Below, one piece after another: positions 16,220 through 25,722 of a stretch of 64,000 bases of DNA. Where the stretch lies: contig JAICWP010000014.1 in NCBI GenBank assembly GCA_025934735.1, forward strand, positions 60,664 through 124,663, given 5' to 3'. The notes below the pieces were generated by a model that saw nothing but the letters and a program-made list of their open reading frames with translations, made no database searches and was not told the DNA's origin. The stretch's first letter is position 1, and every line of letters starts with the position of its first letter. The stretch is from Terriglobales bacterium. Lineage in GTDB: Bacteria > Acidobacteriota > Terriglobia > Terriglobales > Acidobacteriaceae. Position numbers and translations under genes: made by a program.

Positions 16220-19200
16220 ATGCACAAGAACTCGATCCTTCGCAATTTGTCCCTAACGCTTGCAATCCTCACCTTTGTCGTCCTGAGCCAGAGCGTGGCT
16301 CGCGCCCAGAGCGTTGACCCCAGCCTCTATGCCGGGCTGCGCTGGCGCTGCATTGGCCCGTTCCGCGGAGGGCGAGCCCTGGCTGCGACCGGCGTGGCGG
16401 GAGAGCCTGAAACCTTCTACTTCGGTGCCGTCGGCGGCGGAGTGTGGAAGACCACCGACGCGGGGCGAGTATGGAAGCCGATTTTTGATGCGGCGCCTAT
16501 CGCCTCGGTGGGCGCGCTGGCAGTTGCACCGTCCAATCCCAGCGTGCTGTACGTCGGCACCGGCGAAGCCGACATGCGCTCCGACATTTCCTTCGGCGAC
16601 GGTGTTTACAAGTCCACCGACGCCGGTAAAACCTGGCGCAACGTCGGCCTGCACGACACTCGCCACATCGGCCGCATCCTTGTGGATCCCCACAATCCCG
16701 ACATCGTGCTGGTAGCGGCGCTGGGCCGCGCCTATGGTCCCAACCCCGAGCGCGGCGTGTTCCGCTCCACAGATGGCGGGCAAACCTGGCACAAGGTCCT
16801 CTACAAGGACGAAAGCACCGGGGCCGTTGACCTTGCCTTCGATCCTGACAATTCGCAAACCGTGTTTGCGACACTGTGGCGCACGCGGCGCCCGCCCTGG
16901 AGCACCTACGCGCCCTTGGGCGGCCCCGGCAGCGGGCTATACAAATCCACCGACGAGGGCAGCACCTGGACCGAAATTTCCAGGCACGGCCTGCCTGGTG
17001 GCGAACTGGGCAGGATTGGCGTGGCAGTTGCCGCCGGCACCCATGGCCAGCGGGTGTATGCCGTGGTCGACGCCCGGCAGAATGGCGGCCTGTATCGCTC
17101 CGACGATGGCGGCGCGAACTGGAACCTGGTAAGCACCGACCGCCGCATTCACGGACGCGGCTGGTATTTCGGCACCGTCACCGCTGACCCGCTCGACCGC
17201 AACACGGTTTACATTCCCAACGTTTCTCTTTACCGCTCCACGGATGGAGGCAAAACCTTCACTTCCATTAAGGGCGCACCCGGGGGCGACGATTACCACC
17301 TGCTGTGGGTGGATCCGATTGACTCGCGGCGCATGATTGTGGCCAGCGATCAGGGCACCACCATCAGCCTGGACTACGGACAGACCTGGAGCAGTTGGTA
17401 CAACCAGCCCACGGCCCAGTTCTACCACGTAGCCACCGACAACCAGTTTCCCTACAAGGTGTACGGAGCGCAGCAGGATAGCGGCACCGTGGGCACCACC
17501 AGCCGCAGCGACTACGGCCAGATCACCTTCCGCGACTGGCGCCCGGTGGGCGGCGATGAAGGCGGCTATATCGTTCCCGACCCCAGTGACCCCAACTTTG
17601 TTTATGCCGGTGGCACGCTGGGCGAACTGCACCGCTTCAACTGGCGAACGGGCGAGTCACAGGACATCTCGCCCTGGCCCAGCGCGGCGTTTGGCACGGA
17701 GATCTCCCAGCGTAAGTACCGTTTCACCTGGACCTCGCCTATCGTATTTTCGCCGCAGGACCCGCACACCGTTTACATGGGAGCCCAAGTGCTGCTCGAA
17801 ACCCGCGACCGCGGGATGAGCTGGCATGCGATCAGCCCCGACCTCACGGGAATCCAACTCGGCTCTTCAAGTTCGCAGGGACCGCTGGCCGTCAGCAACG
17901 CCATGCAGCGCGGCTACGGTGTTATCTACACCATAGCGCCTTCCTCCATCAGCCCCGGCCTGATCTGGGTGGGTACCGACACCGGCCTGATCCAGCTGAC
18001 GCGCGATGGCGGCAAGAGCTGGGAAAACGTGACTCCAAAAGGCCTGGCGCCCTGGAGCAAGATCAGCATCATGGAGGCCTCCCGCTTCGACGCCGGCACC
18101 GCCTACGCCGCCGTGGACCGGCACAGGGTCGACGATTTTGCTCCCTATATCTACCGCACGCACGACTACGGCAAAACCTGGACGAAGATGGGCGACGGCA
18201 TTCCTGCAACAGCCTACGTTCATGTTGTGCGCGAAGACCCGGAACGCAAAGGCTTGCTGTTTGCCGGTACCGAAACCGGGGTGTACGTCTCCTTCGACGA
18301 TGGAGAACACTGGCAGGCCCTGCAACTGAACCTGCCGGTCGCACCCGTCCACGATCTGGTTGTTCACGGCAATGACCTGGTAGTGGCCACGCACGGTCGC
18401 TCGTTCTGGATTCTGGACGATGTTACCCCGCTGCGCCAAGTGAACCCGGAGGTGGCATCGGCCGCCGCGCAGCTGTTCCGGCCAGCGATTGCCCTGAGGG
18501 TAAGCGGCAACCAGAACCGCGACACTCCCCTGCCCCCGGAGACTCCTGCGGGCCAGAACCCGCCCGAGGGCGCCATGGTTGACTACTACCTCAAGACCGA
18601 ATCCGCCACGCCCGTCGTGCTCGAGATTGCTGACTCGCAAGGAAAAGTTGTGCGCCACTTCTCCAGCAGCGATGTGCCGTCTCCGGTGGATTTCTCCCAG
18701 CTCGCTTTTCCCTCCTATTGGGTCGAGGTGCCGCACATCCTCAGCAAAAGTGCGGGCGAAAGCCGCTTTGTGTGGGATTTGCGCTACCCCACGCCGCCGT
18801 GGATGTTCCATGAATACAGCATGGCCGCAGTGGTGGGGGAAACTAGGGTGGCACCGCGCGGGCCGCTGGTCCTGCCTGGGAATTACGAGCTCAGGCTGAC
18901 GGTGAATGGCAAAACATACCGCCAGCCGCTCCAGATCACGGAGGACCCGCGGGTCACAACTTCGCAGGCCGATCTCGCCCGGCAGCTTCAGCTCGAGCTG
19001 CGCATCACTAATGCCGTGGCCACAGATATGGGCGCTTACAACAGCATTGCGGCAGTCCGCAAGCAGCTGGTTGCGCTGCAAAAGGGAAAAGCAAACAAAC
19101 CGGCAGCTGGCAAGCTGGTTGCCGCCGCCAAGGCGCTGGATGGCAAGCTGTCGGCGCTTGCGGGTGCAAGCCCGATTGGTGGCGGTGCGGAAACGCTCGC

Positions 19201-19417
19201 GACCGTCAATGGAACGCTCGCCAGTGTGCTCAATGCCGTGGAGAGCGCCGACGCCGCACCCACCACGCAAGCCTACGCGCTGTTTGAGCAGACCGATTAT
19301 TCCTTGCAGCAGTTGGTGAGTGCGTGGAGCAAGCTTCAGGAGCAGGATTTGCCAGAGCTGAACCGCCTGGCACGGCGCAGCGGGGTCGCGGAAATCACGG
19401 TGCCGCCAGCAAAATAG
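16220..19417 (+). CDS. Large secreted BNR/Asp-box beta-propeller protein
   Basis: The 1065-residue protein starts with a signal peptide (hydrophobic core LSLTLAILTFVVL, cleavage near ARAQS). Residues about 40-720 are built from repeats with Asp-box motifs such as STDAGKTW, STDGGQTW, STDEGSTW and SDDGGANW, the sortilin/BNR propeller layout. A C-terminal region (about 770-1065) has an immunoglobulin-like segment and a helical tail. Homologues are often annotated as glycosyl hydrolases, but no catalytic residues were identified, so hydrolase activity is not claimed. A TATATT box lies 14 bases before the ATG. It is probably periplasmic or extracellular. Confidence 0.88.
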   Translation: MHKNSILRNLSLTLAILTFVVLSQSVARAQSVDPSLYAGLRWRCIGPFRGGRALAATGVAGEPETFYFGAVGGGVWKTTDAGRVWKPIFDAAPIASVGALAVAPSNPSVLYVGTGEADMRSDISFGDGVYKSTDAGKTWRNVGLHDTRHIGRILVDPHNPDIVLVAALGRAYGPNPERGVFRSTDGGQTWHKVLYKDESTGAVDLAFDPDNSQTVFATLWRTRRPPWSTYAPLGGPGSGLYKSTDEGSTWTEISRHGLPGGELGRIGVAVAAGTHGQRVYAVVDARQNGGLYRSDDGGANWNLVSTDRRIHGRGWYFGTVTADPLDRNTVYIPNVSLYRSTDGGKTFTSIKGAPGGDDYHLLWVDPIDSRRMIVASDQGTTISLDYGQTWSSWYNQPTAQFYHVATDNQFPYKVYGAQQDSGTVGTTSRSDYGQITFRDWRPVGGDEGGYIVPDPSDPNFVYAGGTLGELHRFNWRTGESQDISPWPSAAFGTEISQRKYRFTWTSPIVFSPQDPHTVYMGAQVLLETRDRGMSWHAISPDLTGIQLGSSSSQGPLAVSNAMQRGYGVIYTIAPSSISPGLIWVGTDTGLIQLTRDGGKSWENVTPKGLAPWSKISIMEASRFDAGTAYAAVDRHRVDDFAPYIYRTHDYGKTWTKMGDGIPATAYVHVVREDPERKGLLFAGTETGVYVSFDDGEHWQALQLNLPVAPVHDLVVHGNDLVVATHGRSFWILDDVTPLRQVNPEVASAAAQLFRPAIALRVSGNQNRDTPLPPETPAGQNPPEGAMVDYYLKTESATPVVLEIADSQGKVVRHFSSSDVPSPVDFSQLAFPSYWVEVPHILSKSAGESRFVWDLRYPTPPWMFHEYSMAAVVGETRVAPRGPLVLPGNYELRLTVNGKTYRQPLQITEDPRVTTSQADLARQLQLELRITNAVATDMGAYNSIAAVRKQLVALQKGKANKPAAGKLVAAAKALDGKLSALAGASPIGGGAETLATVNGTLASVLNAVESADAAPTTQAYALFEQTDYSLQQLVSAWSKLQEQDLPELNRLARRSGVAEITVPPAK

Positions 19418-19464
19418 TATCGAATTCGTGACTAGGTACTGGCCTGCGGCATGGCGTTCCGAAG

Positions 19465-21045
19465 CTACTCGGTTTTCGGCGCCGTGGCGGAGGCCGCGTA
19501 CTTCTGCTGCAGGTAGCGGCTTATGTTTTCTTCCAGGTCGCTGTAGTGCATCTGAGTGACCTCGTACAGGGCGGCGTCGGGTGATTCACCGTCGCCCAGG
19601 TGCTGCAGGATGTGTTCCACCCCGTCCATGCCCCAGCTCTGTTGCAGGTACTCCGCGGCCAACAGGGCTTCCGCATAGGCCACTGCGGCCTGTTTGGCGT
19701 TCAGGCGGGCAAACGGCCCATCCAGATATTGAAATGGAATTTCCTTCTTGGCGTGGAACATCTGGGCCAGCGCCGGACCGTAGTAGGCGGTGCTGCGTGA
19801 CTCCATCAGTTGCGCCAGACCTTCGTTGAGCCAACTGGGGCAGCTCCCGCGCGTAATCATGCGCACGAAGGAATGGGTCAGCTCGTGCTTCAACACGTGC
19901 TGCAGTTCCGGGGTCATGCCGGTAACGCCGGAGATGGGGATGCGCAGCTTGCCATCGTTCACACCGCCTGCCCAGCTTGGCGCCTGTGTGATGTCGAAGA
20001 ACTGCGTGTTGGTGTAAAGGATGACCGAAATGTTCTCGGCGGGCGTGTAACCCAGCTGGCCACTAAGATCGCGGTACTGTTCCTCCAGCGTGTCCAACAG
20101 GTCGCGCTGCAAGCCCAGAGGCGTTTTGCCGCCTTCGTAGCGCAGAGTGAAGTGCCAGCTGTCACTCTGGTTGAAGTTGCTCTGGACTTCGAGCTCGTGC
20201 TGAGTTTTTTCGAGCACCTTCTGAACCCAGTCACTGGGACGCAGAGCCACGGACTGCCTGAAGGCGCCGACAGCGTCAGCCAAACGATCGGCGTTGTAGT
20301 AGGCCAGTCCGAGAAGCGCGAACGTGGTTGCATCCGGAGCCACGCGGGTGAGCTTTTCCGCGACCGCTGCGGCTTCCGCATCTTTGTTGATTTCGCCCAG
20401 CCCCACCATGTACCACTCCAGAGCAACGGGATCCTCGGGCGCAAAAGTCAGCGCATGTTCGAAGTATTGCACCGCCTCAGCAGGATGACCGTGGTCGAGC
20501 TCGAAGCGCCCGGCCTCCAGGTACGCCACCTTGCTCAGCTGCGGATTTCCTTCCTGCTCAATCTTCCACAGCCCGCCGTCATATACCCGCCCGTTGGCCA
20601 GAATGCGGTCCAGGAGCGCCGCACGCTGCTTGCTCTCGTCGGCCGAGATGGCCGGACGCACCATCGGCAAGCGCGTACGAGATGCCCGCGCCTTGGGAAC
20701 ATCAGGAGTGACCGGAGAGGGCGTCGCCGCCGGGCCAGGACCCACCGTCACCAGATTGGTTTGCGCGGTGGAACCGATGGAGATGCCCAAACCACTTGCG
20801 TGATCAATGCGCTCCACCGATGACTTGGGCACCGTGTATTTGGTTGCGCCCACGGAATAATCCACCCTGGCCCCGTTCTCCACTGCCTTGTCCACGGTGA
20901 TAAAAGTGCCGTTCTTAAAGTGAATGGTATCCGCCAGGGCGACCGGGGCAAGCGCGACCAGCAGCACTACGGAGATGACGTTCCGGCGCAGGACGGCGGT
21001 TTCGGAAATGCACCAACGACGCCGATTAAAAGGATGTAGAGACAT
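19465..21045 (-). CDS. Secreted TPR-containing gluzincin metallopeptidase (peptidase MA-like)
   Basis: A signal peptide (SVVLLVALAPVALA, about 24-38) leads into an SH3-like segment, TPR repeats (about 165-280) and a C-terminal peptidase domain. The zinc motif HELTH is at 387-391 with the third ligand Glu408 in WLNEGLAQ, the gluzincin arrangement. The catalytic Glu388 is present, so activity is plausible; the substrate is unknown. It converges on the BNR gene and is followed upstream by the amidohydrolase gene on the same strand, with 118 bases between. Confidence 0.85.
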   Translation of the reverse strand: MSLHPFNRRRWCISETAVLRRNVISVVLLVALAPVALADTIHFKNGTFITVDKAVENGARVDYSVGATKYTVPKSSVERIDHASGLGISIGSTAQTNLVTVGPGPAATPSPVTPDVPKARASRTRLPMVRPAISADESKQRAALLDRILANGRVYDGGLWKIEQEGNPQLSKVAYLEAGRFELDHGHPAEAVQYFEHALTFAPEDPVALEWYMVGLGEINKDAEAAAVAEKLTRVAPDATTFALLGLAYYNADRLADAVGAFRQSVALRPSDWVQKVLEKTQHELEVQSNFNQSDSWHFTLRYEGGKTPLGLQRDLLDTLEEQYRDLSGQLGYTPAENISVILYTNTQFFDITQAPSWAGGVNDGKLRIPISGVTGMTPELQHVLKHELTHSFVRMITRGSCPSWLNEGLAQLMESRSTAYYGPALAQMFHAKKEIPFQYLDGPFARLNAKQAAVAYAEALLAAEYLQQSWGMDGVEHILQHLGDGESPDAALYEVTQMHYSDLEENISRYLQQKYAASATAPKTE

Positions 21046-21163
21046 CGCCGGACCGCCGGAGGTAGGTTAGCAGGCTGCGCGCCCTTGTCAACGGCCTCTT
21101 TAGCGTCGTTCTAGGCTCAGAACGGCTGCAACATTTTGCACGGGGAGATAGGGCGAACCTCGT

Positions 21164-22006
21164 TCAGGCTGGCCAGATGGTGAGCGCGTTCTTGCTCAGG
21201 ATTTGCTCTTTGACGGTCTCGCTGAGCGGCAGGGCGCGAAAGTCGTCGATATTTTTCTTCACGTCGGGCACGCCCGGCCCCGGCCAGTCCGTGCCAAACA
21301 GGGTCTTGCCCGCAATTTCCTCCAGGCGTGGGAAATATTGCAGCAGGGTCTTGGGCGGGATGCCGCTGATGTCCAGGTAGACATTGGGGTGTCGGCGCAC
21401 CAGGAAAAACGATGTGTTCATCCACAACGGACGGCCGCCGTGGGCGAGCAGAATTTTCATGCGCGGGAAGTCTACCGCCACATCGTCAATGTAGATAGGG
21501 TCGCCGTACTTGTTGCGCGCCCCGGGAAAGATGGAGGTCCCGGTATGGAACATGACAGGGATCTCATTAGCCTCCGCCGCGCGGTAGATGATCTCCAGCT
21601 CTTTGACTCCGTGCTGGTAGTCATTGGGATAGAGAAGCTGGTGAGGCGGGTGGATCTTAATCAGGCGAATGCCCAGTCGCACGATCTGCTCCACGTCGGC
21701 CAGCACGTTGGAGGTGTGGCGCGGGTGCAGGCTGCCGCAGGGGATCAGGCGACGCGGGTCGGCCTTCACATAGCCCGCCACAAACTCATTCACACCCGAG
21801 GTAAACCCGATGATCTCCGGGGCGACGTAATTGATGAGCACGGCGCGGTCAATGCCGCAGTGGTCAAGGTATTTGAGGAAGGCCTGGGGCGAGTGACAGA
21901 ACTCCACAATCTGCGCGAAGTTCGGGCGCTGCTTCTGCATCAGCGCCAGCGCCGCCGGTTTGAACATCTCGATGGGCTGAATGTGGATGTGGCAGTCTGT
22001 GATCAA
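21164..22006 (-). CDS. Amidohydrolase-2 family metal-dependent hydrolase or decarboxylase
   Basis: This 280-residue TIM-barrel protein shows the amidohydrolase-2 signatures: the metal-binding HxH at the N-terminus (DCHIHIQP), a central histidine in MFHTGTS, a second in LLAHGG and the catalytic Asp in LFGTDWPGP. The family includes ACMSD and gamma-resorcylate decarboxylases and lactonases acting on aromatic-pathway intermediates. It is the last gene of the aromatic-CoA block, so a role with carboxylated or ring-opened intermediates is a reasonable inference. Confidence 0.8.
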   Translation of the reverse strand: MITDCHIHIQPIEMFKPAALALMQKQRPNFAQIVEFCHSPQAFLKYLDHCGIDRAVLINYVAPEIIGFTSGVNEFVAGYVKADPRRLIPCGSLHPRHTSNVLADVEQIVRLGIRLIKIHPPHQLLYPNDYQHGVKELEIIYRAAEANEIPVMFHTGTSIFPGARNKYGDPIYIDDVAVDFPRMKILLAHGGRPLWMNTSFFLVRRHPNVYLDISGIPPKTLLQYFPRLEEIAGKTLFGTDWPGPGVPDVKKNIDDFRALPLSETVKEQILSKNALTIWPA

Positions 22007-22007
22007 G

Positions 22008-22055
22008 GTCAGCTACTAGCTGCTAGGCTCTAGCTACCAGCCAAAAGCTAGGCTG
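22008..22055. repeat. Stutter repeat, 'agctactagctgctagg' type
   Basis: Words agctact, agctgct, aggctct, agctacc and agctagg run through the 50-base gap between the amidohydrolase and the FAD subunit gene. Confidence 0.7.
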
Positions 22056-22056
22056 G

Positions 22057-23094
22057 TTAAGAGTTGAATGCCTGCAGCAACGCACGCCTGGTAAAGACCC
22101 GTATCATCTCGCGGCGGTACTCCGGTGTCAAAGCGGAAGTGGTGAGCGGCTTGGCGGTGCGCGCTGCGAGCTCGGCCGCCTCTTCGGCCGCGGCTTCATC
22201 CAGTGGGCGCCCGGCCAGCGCCTCGCGGATTCCTTTGACCAGCACAGGGCCGGCGTTGACTGCGGTGAGCGCGATGCGCGCGTCTTCGACATGACCATTG
22301 CTGCGTCGCAAAAGGACGGCCACGCCGGCGAGCGGGTAATCAATGGAGCCGCGGATGCGCAGCTTGCGATAAGCGCCGTGCCAGCCGGCGGAGGATTGGG
22401 GCAGGAAAACCCGGGTGACCAGTTCGTTCTTCTGCAGCTTGCGATAGTTGTCGCCTACGCCGGTGTAGAAGTCGCGTAACGGAAGATGCCGTGTGCCGCC
22501 GGGGGCGGCAACTTCGATTTCCGCCTCCAGGCAAAGCAGCGCTGGAGGGGTGTCGCCGGAGAAGGCTGCCCAGCAAGTATCTCCGCCGGGAGCGACATGG
22601 CAGATGTTGCCGTCCTTCTTGATGCAGAATCCGCAGCCCTTGCGCCATGTGAGCGACTGGTTGTACCAGAGGCAGCGCGTGTCCAGGCAAATGTTGCCGC
22701 CCAGCGTGCCCATGTTGCGCAGGATGGGCGAGGCCACCGTGGCGGCAGCTGCCACCAGAACCGGATAGTGTTGGCGTAAAAAGGTCGAATGCTCCATTTC
22801 AGTAAGCGTGGTGAGCGCCCCGATCTCTACCGCATTTATAGCGCCGGCATCTTGCGGGCTGTCGCGCAGGCGTCCCATCTCCGGCCGGAACGCAGCGCTA
22901 CTACGAATCCCGCGCAATTCACGGATGCCACGAATATCGAGCACATACTGCGGCGCAAACAATTTCTGGCGCATGGATGGGATCAGGTCAGTGCCGCCGG
23001 CGATGACCTGCACATCGGGCGCATGCCTGGCCAGAAGGTCGATCGCTTCTGCCAGCGTGCGCGGTCGCAGCAACTTGAATTCGGGCAGGCTCAA
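22057..23094 (-). CDS. hcrB: 4-hydroxybenzoyl-CoA reductase-type FAD subunit with an extra iron-sulfur insert
   Basis: The 345-residue protein is a CoxM-type FAD-binding subunit (AGGTDLIPSM and NMGTLGGNICLDTRC). It carries the insert that distinguishes 4-hydroxybenzoyl-CoA reductase beta subunits: Cys141, Cys157, Cys165 and Cys174, with spacing 16-8-9, the same as the ligands recalled for the extra [4Fe-4S] cluster of the Thauera enzyme. The flanking text (CLWYNQS, KGCGFCIKKDG, CHVAPGGDTC) also matches that family. The enzyme removes the 4-hydroxyl group from 4-hydroxybenzoyl-CoA. The start overlaps the large-subunit stop by four bases. Confidence 0.85.
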   Translation of the reverse strand: MSLPEFKLLRPRTLAEAIDLLARHAPDVQVIAGGTDLIPSMRQKLFAPQYVLDIRGIRELRGIRSSAAFRPEMGRLRDSPQDAGAINAVEIGALTTLTEMEHSTFLRQHYPVLVAAAATVASPILRNMGTLGGNICLDTRCLWYNQSLTWRKGCGFCIKKDGNICHVAPGGDTCWAAFSGDTPPALLCLEAEIEVAAPGGTRHLPLRDFYTGVGDNYRKLQKNELVTRVFLPQSSAGWHGAYRKLRIRGSIDYPLAGVAVLLRRSNGHVEDARIALTAVNAGPVLVKGIREALAGRPLDEAAAEEAAELAARTAKPLTTSALTPEYRREMIRVFTRRALLQAFNS

Positions 23095-25721
23095 TCATCA
23101 CCCCCGGCACTCCCCTGCTGCCCGGTGATGGCAGGATCACGCGGATGCCGCTGCGGCCCTTTGCCCCTAAACCAGAGCGCGCCGCCATGCTCGCGGAAGC
23201 GAGCGGGGCTGGTGGGATCCACGCCTTCGGTTAAGTTGAGCTTCTTGGCGTTCTTCTGGGCGCGCAAGGCGGCCAGCACACGCTCAGGAGTGAAGGGCGC
23301 CTCGCGCAGGCGGATGCCCACCGCGTCGTAAATGGCGTTGGCAATGGCGGGGATGGTGGCGGCCAGCGAGCCCTCACTGCACTCTTTGGCGCCGAACGGG
23401 CCCTCGGGGTCAATGCTCTCCACGATAAACGGCTCGATTTCCGGCGACTCCACCGACGAGGGGCTGCGGTACTCCAGCAGGCCCGGGTTCATCAGCATGC
23501 CGTCTTTCCATACCATCTCTTCCTGCAGCGCCTGGCCCAGGCCCATCCATACCGAACCGATGATTTGGCCTTCGACGGAAACGGGGTTCAGGGCTCGTCC
23601 GCAGTCGTGCGCCGCCCACACCTTATGCACCGTGACCTCGCCGGTTTCTTCATCAACGCTGACTTCCGCCACCTGTGCCGAGTAGGAGTAAGCCGGGGAA
23701 GGGCCAACACCCGCACCCTTGAACTTGCCGCCACGGGCATCGAGCGAGGGCGCGTAAGAACCGGTGCCGGTAAGCGCCCCGTGGAAATCAATGGCAGCAA
23801 CGACGGCCTCTTCGAATGTCATCCAGTCCTTGGGCCCTTCTTCCTTGCGCTTCTGCTGCAGCGAGCCGCGCAGAATCTGGCCTTCCACGCGACCGCTTAC
23901 CGAGGGACCACGGGGAGCATCTGTGGTCTCAAGGATTTCGGCGGCGTTCCGGTGCTCTTTCGCTGGCGAGAGCGCCCGCGCCCCAAGGTTATTGTTTAGA
24001 ACTTTGTCTTCCCGGAACACCAGGTCCTCCGGTGCGCAGTTCATTTTGCGGGCGGCGGCGCTGGCAATCTGCTTCCGTATCTCCTCCGCAGCGCGCAAGG
24101 TGGCGTTGCCCGCCATCATCGTGACGCGGCTGGAGTAAGAGCCGATGTCAATAGGAGTAAGGTCGGTATCGGCGGCCACTACTCTCACTCGCGAGAGCGC
24201 GCAGCCCAGCACTTCGGCGGCCACCTGCGCCGTCATGGTGTCGGAACCCTGGCCGATTTCAGAAGCGCCGGTGTAAACCACCACGCCGCCGTCGCGGTCC
24301 ACCTTGATGTTGACGGTGGAGTGCGGCATGTCGGAGCGGATAATGGAGTTGGCTGCCCCGCTCACATAGTGACTGCAGCCCATGCCCAGGCCTCGTCCCC
24401 GGCCCAGCTTGCCGCGGCGCTCCTTCCACCGCGAAGCCGCCGCAACTTTCTGCACGCAGTCAGGCAAGCCATAGCTGAGCACCCGCAGGTTGTTTACCGT
24501 AATGCAGGGCGGCTTGAGGAAATTCTTTTGCCGAACTTCCTTTGGGTCGAGCTTAAGGGCAGCGCAAATTTCATCGAGCTGCGATTCGAAAGCGAAGCGC
24601 ACATTGACTGTGCCGTGGCCGCGCATGGCGCCACAGGCCGGCTTATTGGTCAGCACGCGATAGCCGTCGTAGCCGACATTGGGGATATCGTAGATAGCGC
24701 CCAGCAGCGCGCCGGAATAGAGAATGGTCACCGGCCCATAGGAGCAGTAGGCGCCGCCATCCTGCACTACACGGGCGCGGACGGCCACTATACGGCCGTC
24801 TTTCTTGACGCCGGTCTTGAGGTCCACGATGGTGCGCGGACGGCCGCGATGAGCCCAGAACACTTCTTCGCGGGTGTACGTAATCTTCACCGGACGCTTG
24901 GCGGCGCGGGCGGCGATAGCGGCAATAATCTCCAGGGGAATTACTTCACTCTTGCCACCGAAGCCGCCGCCCACAAGCGGCTTGATAACGCGAATCTGCG
25001 CCATGGGCATTTCCAGTACCAGCGAGAGCTTGTGCTGCAGATAATAAGGCACCTGCGTGGACGACCACACGGTCAGGCGGCCGAGCTTGCCGGTGTGCGG
25101 GTCGAGCTCGAACGAAGCCAGCGTGGAGTGCGGCTCCATGGCCGCGTGCGTCACCTCGTTGGCGATGTAGCGCGCTTCGTGCACATAGTCGCTCTCTGCA
25201 AAACCCTTCTCCGGATCGCCAAAAACGTGGTGGTATTCCTTCTCGATGTTGTGCGGGCGGCCTTCGTGAATGAACTCGGCTTCTGCCTTCATGGACTGCT
25301 CGGGATCGAACCAAGCGGGCAACAGCTCGTATTCAACGTCAATCAGCTCCAGCGCCTGCTCGGCAATGGCCTCAGTCTCGGCGGCCACGCAGGCTACGTT
25401 GTCACCCACGTAGCGCACTTTGTCCACGGCCAGCGCGTGCTCGTCATGGCCGATGGGGAGAATGCCGTAGGTGACAGGCGCGTCCTCGCCGGTGACCACC
25501 GCGGACACGCCCTCGAGCGCCTGCGCCTTTGAAGCGTCAATGCGCTTGATGCGGGCGTGCGGGTAGGGCGAGTGCAGGATTTTGCCGACCAGCATGCCGG
25601 GCACGGAAAGGTCGTCGGTGTACTTGCCGGCGCCGGTGGTCTTCTCGGCCGCGTCCACCATGGCCGTGCGTTTGCCGATAACGGAAAAGCCGGTCGTCGT
25701 TGGTCGCTCTTCGTTCGCCAT
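23091..25721 (-). CDS. Molybdopterin-binding large subunit, xanthine-oxidase family (4-hydroxybenzoyl-CoA reductase-type)
   Basis: The 876-residue subunit has an N-terminal a/b hammerhead domain (GAGKYTDDLSVPGMLVGKI) and molybdopterin-binding domains with VGGGFGGKSE, CGAMRGHG, ASEIGQGSDT and the catalytic-Glu region GPFGAKECSEGS. It forms a heterotrimer with the FAD and 2Fe-2S subunits. The ATG at 25721 lies one base after the stop of the 2Fe-2S gene, indicating coupling; a longer frame would overlap that gene. It is somewhat longer than known HcrA proteins, with an extra charged segment near 600-650. The HBCR assignment rests mainly on the partner FAD subunit; related aldehyde or carbon-monoxide-type oxidoreductases cannot be excluded. 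Confidence 0.8.
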   Translation of the reverse strand: MANEERPTTTGFSVIGKRTAMVDAAEKTTGAGKYTDDLSVPGMLVGKILHSPYPHARIKRIDASKAQALEGVSAVVTGEDAPVTYGILPIGHDEHALAVDKVRYVGDNVACVAAETEAIAEQALELIDVEYELLPAWFDPEQSMKAEAEFIHEGRPHNIEKEYHHVFGDPEKGFAESDYVHEARYIANEVTHAAMEPHSTLASFELDPHTGKLGRLTVWSSTQVPYYLQHKLSLVLEMPMAQIRVIKPLVGGGFGGKSEVIPLEIIAAIAARAAKRPVKITYTREEVFWAHRGRPRTIVDLKTGVKKDGRIVAVRARVVQDGGAYCSYGPVTILYSGALLGAIYDIPNVGYDGYRVLTNKPACGAMRGHGTVNVRFAFESQLDEICAALKLDPKEVRQKNFLKPPCITVNNLRVLSYGLPDCVQKVAAASRWKERRGKLGRGRGLGMGCSHYVSGAANSIIRSDMPHSTVNIKVDRDGGVVVYTGASEIGQGSDTMTAQVAAEVLGCALSRVRVVAADTDLTPIDIGSYSSRVTMMAGNATLRAAEEIRKQIASAAARKMNCAPEDLVFREDKVLNNNLGARALSPAKEHRNAAEILETTDAPRGPSVSGRVEGQILRGSLQQKRKEEGPKDWMTFEEAVVAAIDFHGALTGTGSYAPSLDARGGKFKGAGVGPSPAYSYSAQVAEVSVDEETGEVTVHKVWAAHDCGRALNPVSVEGQIIGSVWMGLGQALQEEMVWKDGMLMNPGLLEYRSPSSVESPEIEPFIVESIDPEGPFGAKECSEGSLAATIPAIANAIYDAVGIRLREAPFTPERVLAALRAQKNAKKLNLTEGVDPTSPARFREHGGALWFRGKGPQRHPRDPAITGQQGSAGGDD

Positions 25722-25722
25722 A

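Noticed and set aside
17867..19270. Minus-strand ORF (467 aa) opposite the BNR protein gene
   Set aside because: Shadow of the BNR gene; no signal peptide, domain or ribosome binding site.
16220..19417. BNR protein as a sialidase or glycosyl hydrolase
   Set aside because: Asp-box repeats are present, but the sialidase arginine triad and Tyr/Glu pair could not be identified; the hydrolase label would rest on fold alone.
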